Positions 1 to 8,213 of a stretch of 64,000 nucleotides of DNA are shown piece by piece (position 1 is the first letter of the stretch; each line of letters opens with the position of its first letter). This DNA comes from Colimorpha_A sp900556615. GTDB taxonomy: Bacteria; Bacillota; Clostridia; Oscillospirales; CAG-272. Under the pieces are notes generated by a model. It was given only the letters and a program-made list of their open reading frames with translations. It did not search any database and was not told the origin of the DNA. The stretch lies in NCBI GenBank assembly GCA_963598415.1, contig CAVBUH010000043.1:128711-192710 (forward strand), given 5' to 3'. The translations under genes were made by a program, and so were the position numbers.

Positions 1-317
1 CCTTCCAGCTCAAGCTCGTGTAAACCCAGCGCGGTCATACACTTTTTTGCATAGGGAAGCTGTACGGCAAGCTCCTCCGGCATGCCTTTCCTCGTCGCCT
101 TGTAGCCGTCATATTTTAAGTGGCGAAAGGTTGGAGCCTTTAGATCAAAGGCAACGGCAGCATAATCGGGTTTTCTTTCTTCTAAATGCTTGAGTACAAT
201 ATTCATCATACCGTATACGGCATGGGTAAAAAGTCCGGTTGACGTTGTAAGCGGACGAATACCGTAAAAAGCGCGGTTCAATATACTGTTTCCGTCAATA
301 AGAAGCAAGGTCTTCAT
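1..317 (-). CDS. polA: DNA polymerase I, N-terminal part (cut by window edge)
   Basis: Reading the minus strand from an ATG at 315-317 gives a protein starting MKTLLLIDGNSILNRAFYGI, the typical opening of the 5'-3' exonuclease (FEN-like) domain of DNA polymerase I. The LIDGNS motif carries the first metal-binding aspartate, and a later stretch with AAVAFDLKAPTFRH matches the family core. Only about 105 codons are inside the window, so exonuclease integrity beyond this and the polymerase domain cannot be judged. The enzyme removes RNA primers and fills gaps in repair and lagging-strand synthesis. A stand-alone FEN-type exonuclease would share this start and cannot be excluded from the fragment alone. 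Confidence 0.85.
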   Translation of the reverse strand, partial: MKTLLLIDGNSILNRAFYGIRPLTTSTGLFTHAVYGMMNIVLKHLEERKPDYAAVAFDLKAPTFRHLKYDGYKATRKGMPEELAVQLPYAKKCMTALGLHELELE

Positions 318-342
318 TCTTGTCCATCCTTTCAGCGATTGA

Positions 343-1272
343 TTAATTTTCAGTATATCTGCGGCTGAATTTATCAAGAAGCCATGCCGCGAAAAAGCCT
401 CCGACAAGGCAAAGCAGTTTAACAGCCAATCCGCTTGATGCTTCAAGCTTGAAGATAAGGATCGGAAGCGTTGTTGCTGCAACTACTCCGAATATTCCGT
501 GATAAAACTGCGAATAAAATTTCCCGATCAGATAGTTAACCAACCTTGAAAGCGCTATGAATACGGCGGCAACGCCGATAATGAAAGGAAGCGCAGCATC
601 AAATCTCATTGCGGAAAGAGCCTCTGTAAAGCCGACGCTCCCCTTGATGAACAAAACCAAATTGTCCATAAAGCTGCTTGCCACATCCAGAAGAGGTTCC
701 ATCAATCCGAGATATAAAAGCGGAGAAGAGGCACTCATACCCGGAACGACAATTCCGAGTCCGAAAAATACGCCCGATAAAAAAAACCACCATATATTAG
801 GAGTAATATTGATCGGAACGGTAAATTCCAGAATTAAAAAAATCCCGAAAATCAGCGCAAATGCAACCGCCATTGTAACATAGGAGGATGTTTTTCTGCC
901 GTGAAGCCCCGCTTCCTGCCAAAGCGACGGCAGCATCCCGAGAATCAATCCCACAAAAACGCAGGTAGCAATGATTTCATTGCTCTGAAAAAGCATCAAA
1001 ACAAGCTTTGCAAGACCGAGAAAGCCAATAACCAAGCCTATACCCGCGGGAAGCAGCAGCTTCATATGCGTTTTAAAATTTTTTATCGGATGGGCAAGAA
1101 ATTCCATCACCGGCTGATAAAGACCGAATATCGCGCACATGACTCCTCCGCTTATCCCCGGAAGAATTCCTCCAACTCCGATAAGCATTCCCTGAAAAAT
1201 CCTGATAATTGCCGGCGCAGCTTTTTTTACTTTTTTATGCTGGTGTTCTTTTTTTTCTTCGTTGACGATCAT
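343..1272 (-). CDS. DUF368 family membrane protein (polyprenyl-phosphate translocase candidate)
   Basis: A polytopic membrane protein of about 309 residues with roughly eight to nine hydrophobic segments. The two family hallmarks are near the N-terminus (GILPGISGGVMCAIFGLY) and in the middle (GLGIVVPGMSASS), forming the inverted-repeat-like PG[IM]S pair of DUF368. Members of this family (PopT) have been reported as undecaprenyl-phosphate flippases that recycle the lipid carrier for cell-wall polymers; here that is a family-based inference. I place the start at the ATG 1272 rather than the in-frame TTG 1278, because AAAGG lies seven bases upstream of the ATG. The first 25 residues are charged and cytoplasmic. 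It lies just downstream of the DUF3783 gene and may share its transcript. Confidence 0.85.
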   Translation of the reverse strand: MIVNEEKKEHQHKKVKKAAPAIIRIFQGMLIGVGGILPGISGGVMCAIFGLYQPVMEFLAHPIKNFKTHMKLLLPAGIGLVIGFLGLAKLVLMLFQSNEIIATCVFVGLILGMLPSLWQEAGLHGRKTSSYVTMAVAFALIFGIFLILEFTVPINITPNIWWFFLSGVFFGLGIVVPGMSASSPLLYLGLMEPLLDVASSFMDNLVLFIKGSVGFTEALSAMRFDAALPFIIGVAAVFIALSRLVNYLIGKFYSQFYHGIFGVVAATTLPILIFKLEASSGLAVKLLCLVGGFFAAWLLDKFSRRYTEN

Positions 1273-1294
1273 ATGCAAACCTTTCGTTCATTCA

Positions 1295-1666
1295 TTATTT
1301 TTTTCGGGAAAGTGCCGCGCGTTCCCGGCACAACTCCTGATATAGCTGTTCGGGAGTCCAAACCGCATTATGCGGAGTCAGAATTGCCTTCAGTGAACCG
1401 TGGGCGATTCGGTATTTTTTCATTTCCGAAAGGAAAACATCAAGCATTCCCTCAGGAAAATTTACAAAAACAAGCATTGCTTCGGGAAGAGGTTTGCCGT
1501 CATAAGCTCTTTGTATCGGTAGTCCGGCAGCCAAAGCCGCTATCGGGAGCGAATACTCATTCAAAGCCGCCCTTCTTATTCCCGAACCGAATTTCCGACC
1601 GAGCTTTTCCAATCTGTCAGTCTCATATGCCGCTATTCCATAGCAAAGTATAATCGGTTTTTCCAT
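1295..1666 (-). CDS. DUF3783 family protein
   Basis: A 123-residue soluble protein beginning MEKPIILCYGIA. Its overall shape matches the small DUF3783 family found in Clostridia: an N-terminal strand, a conserved middle segment (EAMLVFVNFPEGMLDVFL) and a stretch ending in LTPHNAVWTPEQLYQEL. The final THN.W.....L..EL-type motif is a recurring feature of that family. No function is established. It sits 22 bases upstream of the DUF368 gene on the same strand, so the two are probably co-transcribed. No clear ribosome-binding site is visible before the ATG, so the exact start is less certain than the gene itself. Confidence 0.7.
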   Translation of the reverse strand: MEKPIILCYGIAAYETDRLEKLGRKFGSGIRRAALNEYSLPIAALAAGLPIQRAYDGKPLPEAMLVFVNFPEGMLDVFLSEMKKYRIAHGSLKAILTPHNAVWTPEQLYQELCRERAALSRKK

Positions 1667-1897
1667 ATTTATTCTATTACCGACGTTGGAATCCTGAAAA
1701 AGTATTCTGTCGGCATCCTTCTTATTTATTCTTACTCATAACGACGCAATCCGGTCAGTGGTTCCCTGTATCTTACGGCGGAGTACGCATTTCACCAAAG
1801 AGATAATCACGCAGCGGACTGTCACAGAATGCCGCGGCATTCCGTTCGGGCGCTGTATCATAGTTCAGCGAACTGTCTTTTTTTGTTAAGCAAATTA

Positions 1898-4006
1898 TCA
1901 AACACGGCAGATCAATCCGTTCTCAAGGCATACCGTAAGATCGACTCTTCTGGGATACTTATCTTTATAAAAACGTATTTCCGCGAAGCTTCCGCGTCTC
2001 CCTATGATAACTCCCTCTCCGAAAACCTTATGCATCACATTCTCTCCGACGGAGTAAGCTTTGATCAGCTTTTCAACAGAAACGGATTTTTTTACCGTTC
2101 GGGCAGGTGCGGCTGCCGCTGTTTTTGGGGGTACTCCGGTAAAGGTGTTCACGAAATCCCACCCCTCGCACTTTTCTCCGAATTCAAATCGGTATGTAAT
2201 AAGTTCGAGTCTCTTTTTTGCTCTTGTGACGGCAACGTAAAAAAGACGCCGGTCTTCTTCCCGAAGCCTCTCTTCTTCCTTGGTGTATTTTTTTCCGTCG
2301 GCAGGTTCCGTCACTGACGGCAAGACGCCGTTTTTAGCGTCGCAGAGAATCACATTGTCAAACTCCATGCCTTTTGCCGAGTGAATCGTTGAAAGAATCA
2401 TTCCGTCGTCCGATTTATGTCCCTGTTTTACCTGATCTGAGAGAAAATCAAGCCGCTCGAAAAAATCTTTTTTCGAGCGAAACCGTTCGGCGATTGCAAG
2501 TAATGTATTAACCTTTGAAAGATCTCTTGTACGGTGAGAAAGATAGGAACCGTATCCCGACGCCGATATGATCAGCTTTAGTGCGCCGTAACTGTCGGCG
2601 GCATTAATTCTGAAAAGAGCATCGGAAACCTTTCGCATCCGCTTTCTCACTTTTTCAGGGAAAACCGGACATACCGAAAAATATTCGGGATAAGAAAGCA
2701 TTTCCTTCCCGACGTTGTGAGTCAGCGCATATTCGCAGTCGGTTCTGCTTATCCCGGCTGAAAATTTATAGTACAGATTTTCAAAAAGTCCGGCGTCAAA
2801 GGGATTTGCAGCAAACCTGATCATGGCGATCATATCAGTGACGATGAAATGCGTGAAAAACAATCCGTCTACCGCTCTCACGGAAAAAGGGATCCCAGCA
2901 TCACAAAGGACATCAATTATTGGAATAAGCGAGTCATTGAGACGGCAGAGAACCGCAGTGGTTTCCTTTTTTTCTCCTGCACAGTTAAGCGCGCGCTTTT
3001 TTATATACGTGGGAAGCTCTCTCAGGTCGGTAAGCTCGGTACGTTTTATATTATCTCCCACTGCATTATCGGTGTTCATGTGCTTATCGCGTCTTTCCGC
3101 GTTTAAAGAAATAAAACGGTCGGCAGCGGAAACGATAGTTTGGGTACTCCGATAATTTTTCTCTATAAAGCAGATGAAAGCATCGGGATAAATTTTTTCA
3201 AACTCCAGCAAGCCTTCCGGGTAAGCAGCTCTGAAACCGTATATACTCTGATCCTCATCTCCTACCATGAAGAGGTTACCGCAGTTTTCCGCCGCCTTGC
3301 GAATGATCATATGCTGTATTTTTGAGGTGTCCTGCGCCTCATCCACGCATATATAGCGAAAACGTCCCGAATAAGCCCGATTTACTTCTGGAAAACGGCA
3401 CATGATATGGTATCCGTAGCAAAGCTGATCATCGTAATCCATCAACTTATTTTCAACTTTAAATTCACGGTAACGGCGAAAAATTTCGGGAAAATCGCGT
3501 CCTTCAATGGAAATTTTTTCGGCTATTTCCTTCTCGGTCAGCAACATATTGCGGCAATAGGTGATTGCCGTTTTCACATCTTTCACTTCATTCTCGGAGG
3601 GATATCCTCCGCAATCTTTCATAATTACGCGAAGGATTCGGGATGTTTCCCCTTCCGATTCCAAAAGGCTAAACGCATGCCTGCCGTAAATACGCTCGTA
3701 AGTACCAATAATTTTGGCGCAAAAACCGTTTATCGTTCTTATTTCTATTTCGCGCGAGCCGAAAATATTCTCATACCGTCGCTGCATTTCTCTTGCTCCG
3801 GCAACACTGTATGTCACCGCAAGAATAGATTCCGGCGGTACGCCGAGTCCCTTGACAAGATAGCCGAGCTTTGCCGTCATAACGGTAGTTTTACCGCTCC
3901 CCGGAACCGCAAGAAGGAGAATATGTCCCCCTGTCTTTTCGCAGGCTTTATCCTGATCGGGATCAAGGCTGATGTCGTATTCGGTTTTATATTCCTGGTA
4001 TGTCAT
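1898..4006 (-). CDS. UvrD/PcrA-like superfamily 1 DNA helicase
   Basis: An ATP-dependent 3'-5' DNA helicase-type protein of 702 residues. The SF1A motifs appear in order: Q-motif (DPDQDKA), Walker A (AVPGSGKTT), motif II (VDEAQDTS), motif III (VGDEDQSIYGFRAA), motif IV around NYRST, motif V (STIHSAKGMEFDNVIL) and motif VI (LFYVAVTRAKKRLEL). The last 50 residues (GENVMHKVFGEGVII) resemble the C-terminal Tudor-like domain of PcrA/UvrD that contacts RNA polymerase. The reading frame is open to 4201, but the upstream part is translated repeat DNA (element A, 4075-4247). The ATG at 4006 has GAGGA five bases upstream and is chosen as the start. Roles in repair or replication restart are inferred from the family; a dedicated PcrA may exist elsewhere. 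Confidence 0.88.
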   Translation of the reverse strand: MTYQEYKTEYDISLDPDQDKACEKTGGHILLLAVPGSGKTTVMTAKLGYLVKGLGVPPESILAVTYSVAGAREMQRRYENIFGSREIEIRTINGFCAKIIGTYERIYGRHAFSLLESEGETSRILRVIMKDCGGYPSENEVKDVKTAITYCRNMLLTEKEIAEKISIEGRDFPEIFRRYREFKVENKLMDYDDQLCYGYHIMCRFPEVNRAYSGRFRYICVDEAQDTSKIQHMIIRKAAENCGNLFMVGDEDQSIYGFRAAYPEGLLEFEKIYPDAFICFIEKNYRSTQTIVSAADRFISLNAERRDKHMNTDNAVGDNIKRTELTDLRELPTYIKKRALNCAGEKKETTAVLCRLNDSLIPIIDVLCDAGIPFSVRAVDGLFFTHFIVTDMIAMIRFAANPFDAGLFENLYYKFSAGISRTDCEYALTHNVGKEMLSYPEYFSVCPVFPEKVRKRMRKVSDALFRINAADSYGALKLIISASGYGSYLSHRTRDLSKVNTLLAIAERFRSKKDFFERLDFLSDQVKQGHKSDDGMILSTIHSAKGMEFDNVILCDAKNGVLPSVTEPADGKKYTKEEERLREEDRRLFYVAVTRAKKRLELITYRFEFGEKCEGWDFVNTFTGVPPKTAAAAPARTVKKSVSVEKLIKAYSVGENVMHKVFGEGVIIGRRGSFAEIRFYKDKYPRRVDLTVCLENGLICRV

Positions 4007-4074
4007 ATTTTCCTCAGCATAAATGCAGCTTTGTTTCATGTAAAAAAGGATTTTTTTAGCCGGTAAAAATGATA

Positions 4075-4247
4075 TTATGGCAATACTGCACAATAATGTG
4101 CGGCTTCTCTGTCGGATTTTTGTCGAAAGATACAAATTGAGAAGCAAGAGTGCCCCTCTGCCGACGAAATTTGTATTGTCTGACGGAATAGAGGCAAGCA
4201 AATGCGTAACATAGGTGTTAGCCGTTTGCCCGGTGTTCTTACCTTAA
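4075..4247 (+). repeat. Element A copy 1 (MITE-like)
   Basis: A diverged copy of the roughly 180-bp element A. The left end reads TTATGGCAATACTGC and the right end ACCTTAA. The diagnostic core CAAATTGAGAAGCAAGAG followed by GCCGACGAAATTTGT is present. It lies between the helicase start and the next upstream gene, and it lengthens the helicase open frame artificially. Confidence 0.85.
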
Positions 4248-4316
4248 CAACTGACAGCCACCTTTTTCCCGGAAACGGCAAAACGGGGATGTCTGCTGCG
4301 ACACCCCCATGCGTTC

Positions 4317-4652
4317 TTACTTAGCAGCCTCTTCAGCGCTCTTTATCTCAAGCTCGACTTTATTGTCATCGACAAAGGAGCGAAGCCCTCCGCGGAAACG
4401 GCGGAAATTCTCCTCCTCATGCTCGCATACAATAAGTTCTGAAGGAATATCAGGATCGTTTACATAGAAAACAATCCTCTCTTCAAGCTCCTTTTTAAGA
4501 CCGAAAAATGTTTTGTGATAAGCATAATCAAAAACAATTTTGGTCAGATTGGCCGGAGTGAGCCGATAATGCTTGAAACGGTTCTTGTCGGTTTTCTTAT
4601 CACAGAAAACAATTTCGTTTTTATGAACCATTATAGCGTCTTCAACAGCCAT
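4317..4652 (-). CDS. Small conserved-looking protein of unknown function
   Basis: A 111-residue soluble protein starting MAVEDAIMVHKNEIVF. I place the start at 4652 because AGGAAAGG lies about eight bases upstream; an in-frame ATG at 4697 has no such site. The sequence alternates charged and hydrophobic residues and includes the segment KIVFDYAYHKTFFGLKKE, with an acidic and lysine-rich C-terminus (VELEIKSAEEAAK). There is no signal peptide or membrane segment. I do not recognise the family. The strand-rich N-terminal half could be a PH-like or similar small beta fold, but that is a guess. It is isolated from its neighbours by element A copies on both sides (4075-4247 and 4799-4978). Confidence 0.6.
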   Translation of the reverse strand: MAVEDAIMVHKNEIVFCDKKTDKNRFKHYRLTPANLTKIVFDYAYHKTFFGLKKELEERIVFYVNDPDIPSELIVCEHEEENFRRFRGGLRSFVDDNKVELEIKSAEEAAK

Positions 4653-4798
4653 GACAGACACCTTTCCTTTCCCGGGCAAGCCCGAAGCCGTTATCACGGA
4701 TTATTATATTGATTATTATTAATAGAATACCATAAATCAAACTGCTTGTCAATAGCGCGATATATCGATAAAGGGAATAAGGCAATCGCTTTTTTTCC

Positions 4799-4978
4799 TT
4801 AAGGCAACACCGCCGGGTGCACAGCTAACGCCTTTATTACGTATTTGCTTGTATTTATTTTACCATACTTCACAAATTTCGTCGGCAGAGAAATCGCTCT
4901 TGCCTCCTCAATTTGTATTGTCTGACGAAAAATCTGGTGGCGCGACTGCACAACAATCATTGTGCGGTATTGCCTTAA
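4799..4978 (-). repeat. Element A copy 2 (MITE-like)
   Basis: A full-length 180-bp copy in reverse orientation. It starts TTAAGGCAACACCGC and ends GCGGTATTGCCTTAA, with the core CTCTTGCCTCCTCAATTTG. It abuts directly a half copy of element B beginning CCATATTCCTGCG at 4979, the same junction seen at 39816/39817. Confidence 0.92.
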
Positions 4979-5061
4979 CCATATTCCTGCGTTTTTTTAT
5001 CTTGCCGTTCAAAAAATCATTTCGGAAATCTGCATATCCGATTTATTCAGCGATTCCTTAA
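4979..5061 (-). repeat. Element B, half copy
   Basis: About 83 bp matching one half of element B: CCATATTCCTGCG, then TTGCCGTTCAAAAAATCAT, GGAAATCTGCAT and the terminal GATTTATTCAGCGATTCCTTAA region. The other half is missing and is replaced by element A copy 2. Confidence 0.8.
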
Positions 5062-5206
5062 AATCTTCTTTGTAAAATTCTCGCAGTAGCTGTGTAAAGC
5101 GGAGATGCTCCGTTACACTCATTCGGACAGTCATTTTAGCGGAACACTTGAGGTTCTCCGAGAAATGCCGAAACACTTCTTTGCGGTAAAAAGGTTTCTT
5201 AATCAT
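5009..5206 (-). CDS. Possible small protein ending inside element B (doubtful)
   Basis: A 65-codon frame whose N-terminal 48 residues are unique sequence and whose C-terminal part (SLNKSDMQISEMIF) is translated element B. The segment MTVRMSVTEHLRFTQLL loosely resembles a ribbon-helix-helix strand and helix, but no strong ribosome-binding site precedes the ATG at 5206. It may be a gene truncated by insertion of element B or a chance frame. I give it low confidence. Confidence 0.2.
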   Translation of the reverse strand: MIKKPFYRKEVFRHFSENLKCSAKMTVRMSVTEHLRFTQLLREFYKEDFKESLNKSDMQISEMIF

Positions 5207-5258
5207 TTTTAATATGCCGTTTTTCTTCAGAAAACTTCTTTAAGCCAACCTTTTTTGT

Positions 5259-6974
5259 TTATCCGAGAAGCTTTTCGGCATCTGTGCGGCATGCCGAAAG
5301 TTTCTGTCTTACGGCACTTTCATCTCCGCCTTTTGCCATGAAATATACTTTTATTTTAGGTTCTGTTCCCGACGGACGGAAAACGATAACGGAATTGTCC
5401 ATCGTATAATACAGTACATCTGACGAGGGGAGTCCGGTTGGTTCGGTTTTTTCGGAGATTATATCGGTTATCGTTCCGCGCAGATAATCGCGTACCGATT
5501 TCACAGGCTCTCCGGCGAGAAACACAGGGGGATTTTCCCGGAGTCTTTCCATAACTTCCTTCATTCTTTCCTTTCCGTCGGAGCCAGGCATGGAAATACT
5601 CATAACCGATTCGCCGTAGCTTCCGTAACGCTCATAGAGAGAATCTACTGCGTTCTTCAGCGTCATGCCGCGGGCTCTGTAATAAGCCGCCATCTCGGTA
5701 ACAAGAAGCGACGCCACTACCGCGTCCTTATCTCTTGCATAGGTGCCTTTCAGATAGCCGTAGCTTTCCTCAAAGCCGAGAAGATAAGTCCCGACGCCTT
5801 GTTCCTCATGCTTTTTGATAACCTCTCCGATAAATTTAAATCCGGTCAGAACATCGAACATTTTTACACCGTTGCGGCGGCATATTTCGCTTGCAAGCTC
5901 GGTGGTAACAATACTCTTTACCGCATAGGCGTCTTCCGGAACACCGCCCTTTTCCCGATATGCGGTTATAATATAATCTAAAAGCAGGCATCCGACCTGA
6001 TTTCCCGTAAGTCCCGTATAACGGTCTCCGTCTTTTATCATGATGCCCATTCTGTCGGCATCGGGATCGGTTGCGATGATCAGGTCGCAGCCGTTTTCAG
6101 AAGCGAGCTTTTTCCCAAGCTCGAAAGCCTCCGGAAATTCGGGATTCGGAAATTTAACGGTCGGGAAATTGCCGTCGGTAACCATCTGCTCCGAAACGGT
6201 TATGATATTTTTCAGCCCGGCGCGGCGAAGCGTTTCGGGAACCAGCCTATATCCTGCGCCGTGAAGCGGCGTATACACAATCGTCATATCGCTTTGTGAA
6301 GGAATGGCATTCTTATTAACGCGCTGTTCAAGAACCCTGTTTGTATATTTTTCGTCAAGTTCGGTCCCGACAACAGCAATAAGACCGGAGCTTACTCCCT
6401 GATCGAACGGTATTCTTTTGACACCGTCAAGCACATCGCATTTCTCGATATATCCCGATACCGCCTCCGCCTGCTCGGGAGCGAGCTGCGCTCCGTCAGA
6501 CCAATACGCCTTGTAGCCGTTGTATTCTTTTGGATTGTGAGACGCGGTTATATTGATTCCCGCAATGCAGCCAAGCTCCCTGACGGTAAAAGATAGCTCC
6601 GGAGTAGGTCTTGCTCCATCAAATATATACGTTTTAATTCCGTTAGCGGCGAGAACCTCAGCGGCAATTCTTGCAAAAAGCTCGGAATTATTTCTTGTGT
6701 CATAAGCAATCGCGCAGGAGTCTCCGCCTTGAGTGATTATATAATCGGAAAAGCCCTGTGTAGCTCTTCCGACGGTATGAATATTCATGTTATTGATTCC
6801 TGCCCCCATGGTGCCGCGAAGTCCCGCCGTACCGAAGCTGAGGGGAGCGGAGAAGCGGCAGCGAAGCTCTTCTTCATTGTCTTTTATTGCAAGAAGCTCT
6901 CTTTTCATGTCGCTGCTGACCTTATCGGATGAAAGCCACTTTTCATATTCGGATATTATTGCACTGTTTGACAT
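5259..6974 (-). CDS. pgcA: Phospho-sugar mutase (alpha-phosphoglucomutase/phosphomannomutase family)
   Basis: A 571-residue alpha-D-phosphohexomutase interconverting hexose 1- and 6-phosphates in the cytoplasm. The early FGTAGLRGTMGAG motif and the active-site serine loop ITASHNPKEYNGYK (Ser145 by count) are intact. The metal-binding loop ATDPDADRMG, the sugar-specificity loop (GFEESYGYL) and the C-terminal phosphate-binding loop (FRPSGTEPKIKVYF) are also present. Length and motif set match the Firmicutes PgcA type, which makes glucose 1-phosphate for UDP-glucose and glycolipid or wall polymers. The ATG at 6974 is preceded by GAAGGGA. Phosphomannomutase activity is an alternative; the family is promiscuous. 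It stands alone, with repeats at both flanks. Confidence 0.9.
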   Translation of the reverse strand: MSNSAIISEYEKWLSSDKVSSDMKRELLAIKDNEEELRCRFSAPLSFGTAGLRGTMGAGINNMNIHTVGRATQGFSDYIITQGGDSCAIAYDTRNNSELFARIAAEVLAANGIKTYIFDGARPTPELSFTVRELGCIAGINITASHNPKEYNGYKAYWSDGAQLAPEQAEAVSGYIEKCDVLDGVKRIPFDQGVSSGLIAVVGTELDEKYTNRVLEQRVNKNAIPSQSDMTIVYTPLHGAGYRLVPETLRRAGLKNIITVSEQMVTDGNFPTVKFPNPEFPEAFELGKKLASENGCDLIIATDPDADRMGIMIKDGDRYTGLTGNQVGCLLLDYIITAYREKGGVPEDAYAVKSIVTTELASEICRRNGVKMFDVLTGFKFIGEVIKKHEEQGVGTYLLGFEESYGYLKGTYARDKDAVVASLLVTEMAAYYRARGMTLKNAVDSLYERYGSYGESVMSISMPGSDGKERMKEVMERLRENPPVFLAGEPVKSVRDYLRGTITDIISEKTEPTGLPSSDVLYYTMDNSVIVFRPSGTEPKIKVYFMAKGGDESAVRQKLSACRTDAEKLLG

Positions 6975-6998
6975 ATCTCATGTCCCTTCAAATTATTT

Positions 6999-7176
6999 TT
7001 ATGGTAATACCGCTGGGCTTAGGCTGACGTTTCAGAATTATATCTTGCGTATGCCTTTTTTCGGAATTCGTTACATGCTTTACCGGCAAAGGAGTCGCCT
7101 TGTCCCTCGATTTTTATGAATAGCCGAAAAATTGACGGCACATTTGCACCGTTAGAATTGTACGGTATCGCCTTAA
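6999..7176 (-). repeat. Element A copy 3, diverged
   Basis: A degenerate copy: TTTATGGTAATACCGC at the left and ACGGTATCGCCTTAA at the right. Internal matches are weaker (ACCGGCAAAGGAGTCGCCTTG, then GCCGAAAAATTG and GCACATTTGCACCG). It lies just upstream of the phospho-sugar mutase start. Confidence 0.7.
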
Positions 7177-7192
7177 CGGTTACGGCGAGAAA

Positions 7193-8107
7193 TTAAAGTT
7201 CTCCGAAAAAGCCGGTAACCAAGAAATCCCGGTATTCAAGAAACAAAAAACTCAGAAAACCGCAAATTCCTTCCTCGCTGACCGAAAATACCACATCATA
7301 GAGAAAGGGTTGATCCGGTACCGAGGAGATGCTCACTGGTTTCATCAGGCAGGCGTCGGCAGCGCTGATCAGAGTGGAAAGCGCGTCATCCGTTTTTATC
7401 CTGAGTTCCAAAAATTTGTTTCCCTCACGGTCCGGAACGACGATATTTTTCTTTGCCAAAGCAAATACCGTTGCTTCCCCTTCCTGAAGCGTTTCTACTC
7501 TTGTTATCATTACCGTCTTTAAACCGTATTTCATAATCAGTCTCCGAAAACCGGCAAGTCTTCCGTCCGAGGAATTTTCGATCGGAAGAATACAGTATGC
7601 AGAACGTTCGTAATAGACATTTTCGCAGACCTCAGAGAAATCATGACCATACATAACCTTCGGCTCTGTCATAGTATCTGAAAAACGGGAATATGCCTCG
7701 TCGGCATAGGAGTTCTGCATATACGATACGGTCTCGTTTCCGTTGGCGCTGAAATCCTCGAAATATGTTCCCGCCGCCTGTACCCCCCTGATACCGAGGC
7801 TGTCTGTAAGCCTGCGGCAGACAAACGCCCGTGAAAATGCCGACAGCGACGTGTTCACGACAGAGGTTTTTTCGGTGTTAATCGACACCGCTGCTTCCGG
7901 AATAACCGTTTTTACATTTTTCATAAGCTCTGCATATGACGCTGCAAAGCCCGGATCGCGAAAAAAAATTTCCTCTTCGCCTGCCTCCTCACATAGGAGC
8001 GAGGCAAGCTCTCCGAGATGAGCAAATTGCTTCTCAAGGAGTTCTGTCTGTTCTTTTCCGATCCGGGAGAGATTGCTGAGAATGATATCCTTTTTGTCGT
8101 AAACCAT
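7193..8107 (-). CDS. Divergent P-protein-like (prephenate-dehydratase-like) protein, probably not catalytic
   Basis: A 304-residue soluble protein starting MVYDKKDIIL; the ATG at 8107 has GGGAGG six bases upstream. The N-terminal 50 residues are helical and amphipathic, like a reduced chorismate mutase helix. The middle contains CILPIENSSDGRLAGFRRLI, closely resembling the PIENS signature of the prephenate dehydratase periplasmic-binding-like fold. The TRF catalytic motif expected further on is replaced by ATVFALAKK. The C-terminal stretch (PFLYDVVFSVSEEGICGFL) resembles the ACT domain of PheA. The layout is therefore that of a P-protein with an altered active site. It follows htpG by about 100 bases. 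A regulatory or amino-acid-sensing role is conjecture. Confidence 0.6.
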   Translation of the reverse strand: MVYDKKDIILSNLSRIGKEQTELLEKQFAHLGELASLLCEEAGEEEIFFRDPGFAASYAELMKNVKTVIPEAAVSINTEKTSVVNTSLSAFSRAFVCRRLTDSLGIRGVQAAGTYFEDFSANGNETVSYMQNSYADEAYSRFSDTMTEPKVMYGHDFSEVCENVYYERSAYCILPIENSSDGRLAGFRRLIMKYGLKTVMITRVETLQEGEATVFALAKKNIVVPDREGNKFLELRIKTDDALSTLISAADACLMKPVSISSVPDQPFLYDVVFSVSEEGICGFLSFLFLEYRDFLVTGFFGEL

Positions 8108-8213
8108 AACGCCTCCCGGAAAAGTTCGTCTGTTTCGATCATGCCGTACAGCTTTTCCCTGACAGCATATGCGTTCAGAAGCCGTACGGCAATGATACAT
8201 TCTGATTTTTCGT

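Noticed and set aside
4007..4201. N-terminal extension of the helicase frame
   Set aside because: It is mostly element A sequence, has no ribosome-binding site, and the family starts at the chosen ATG.
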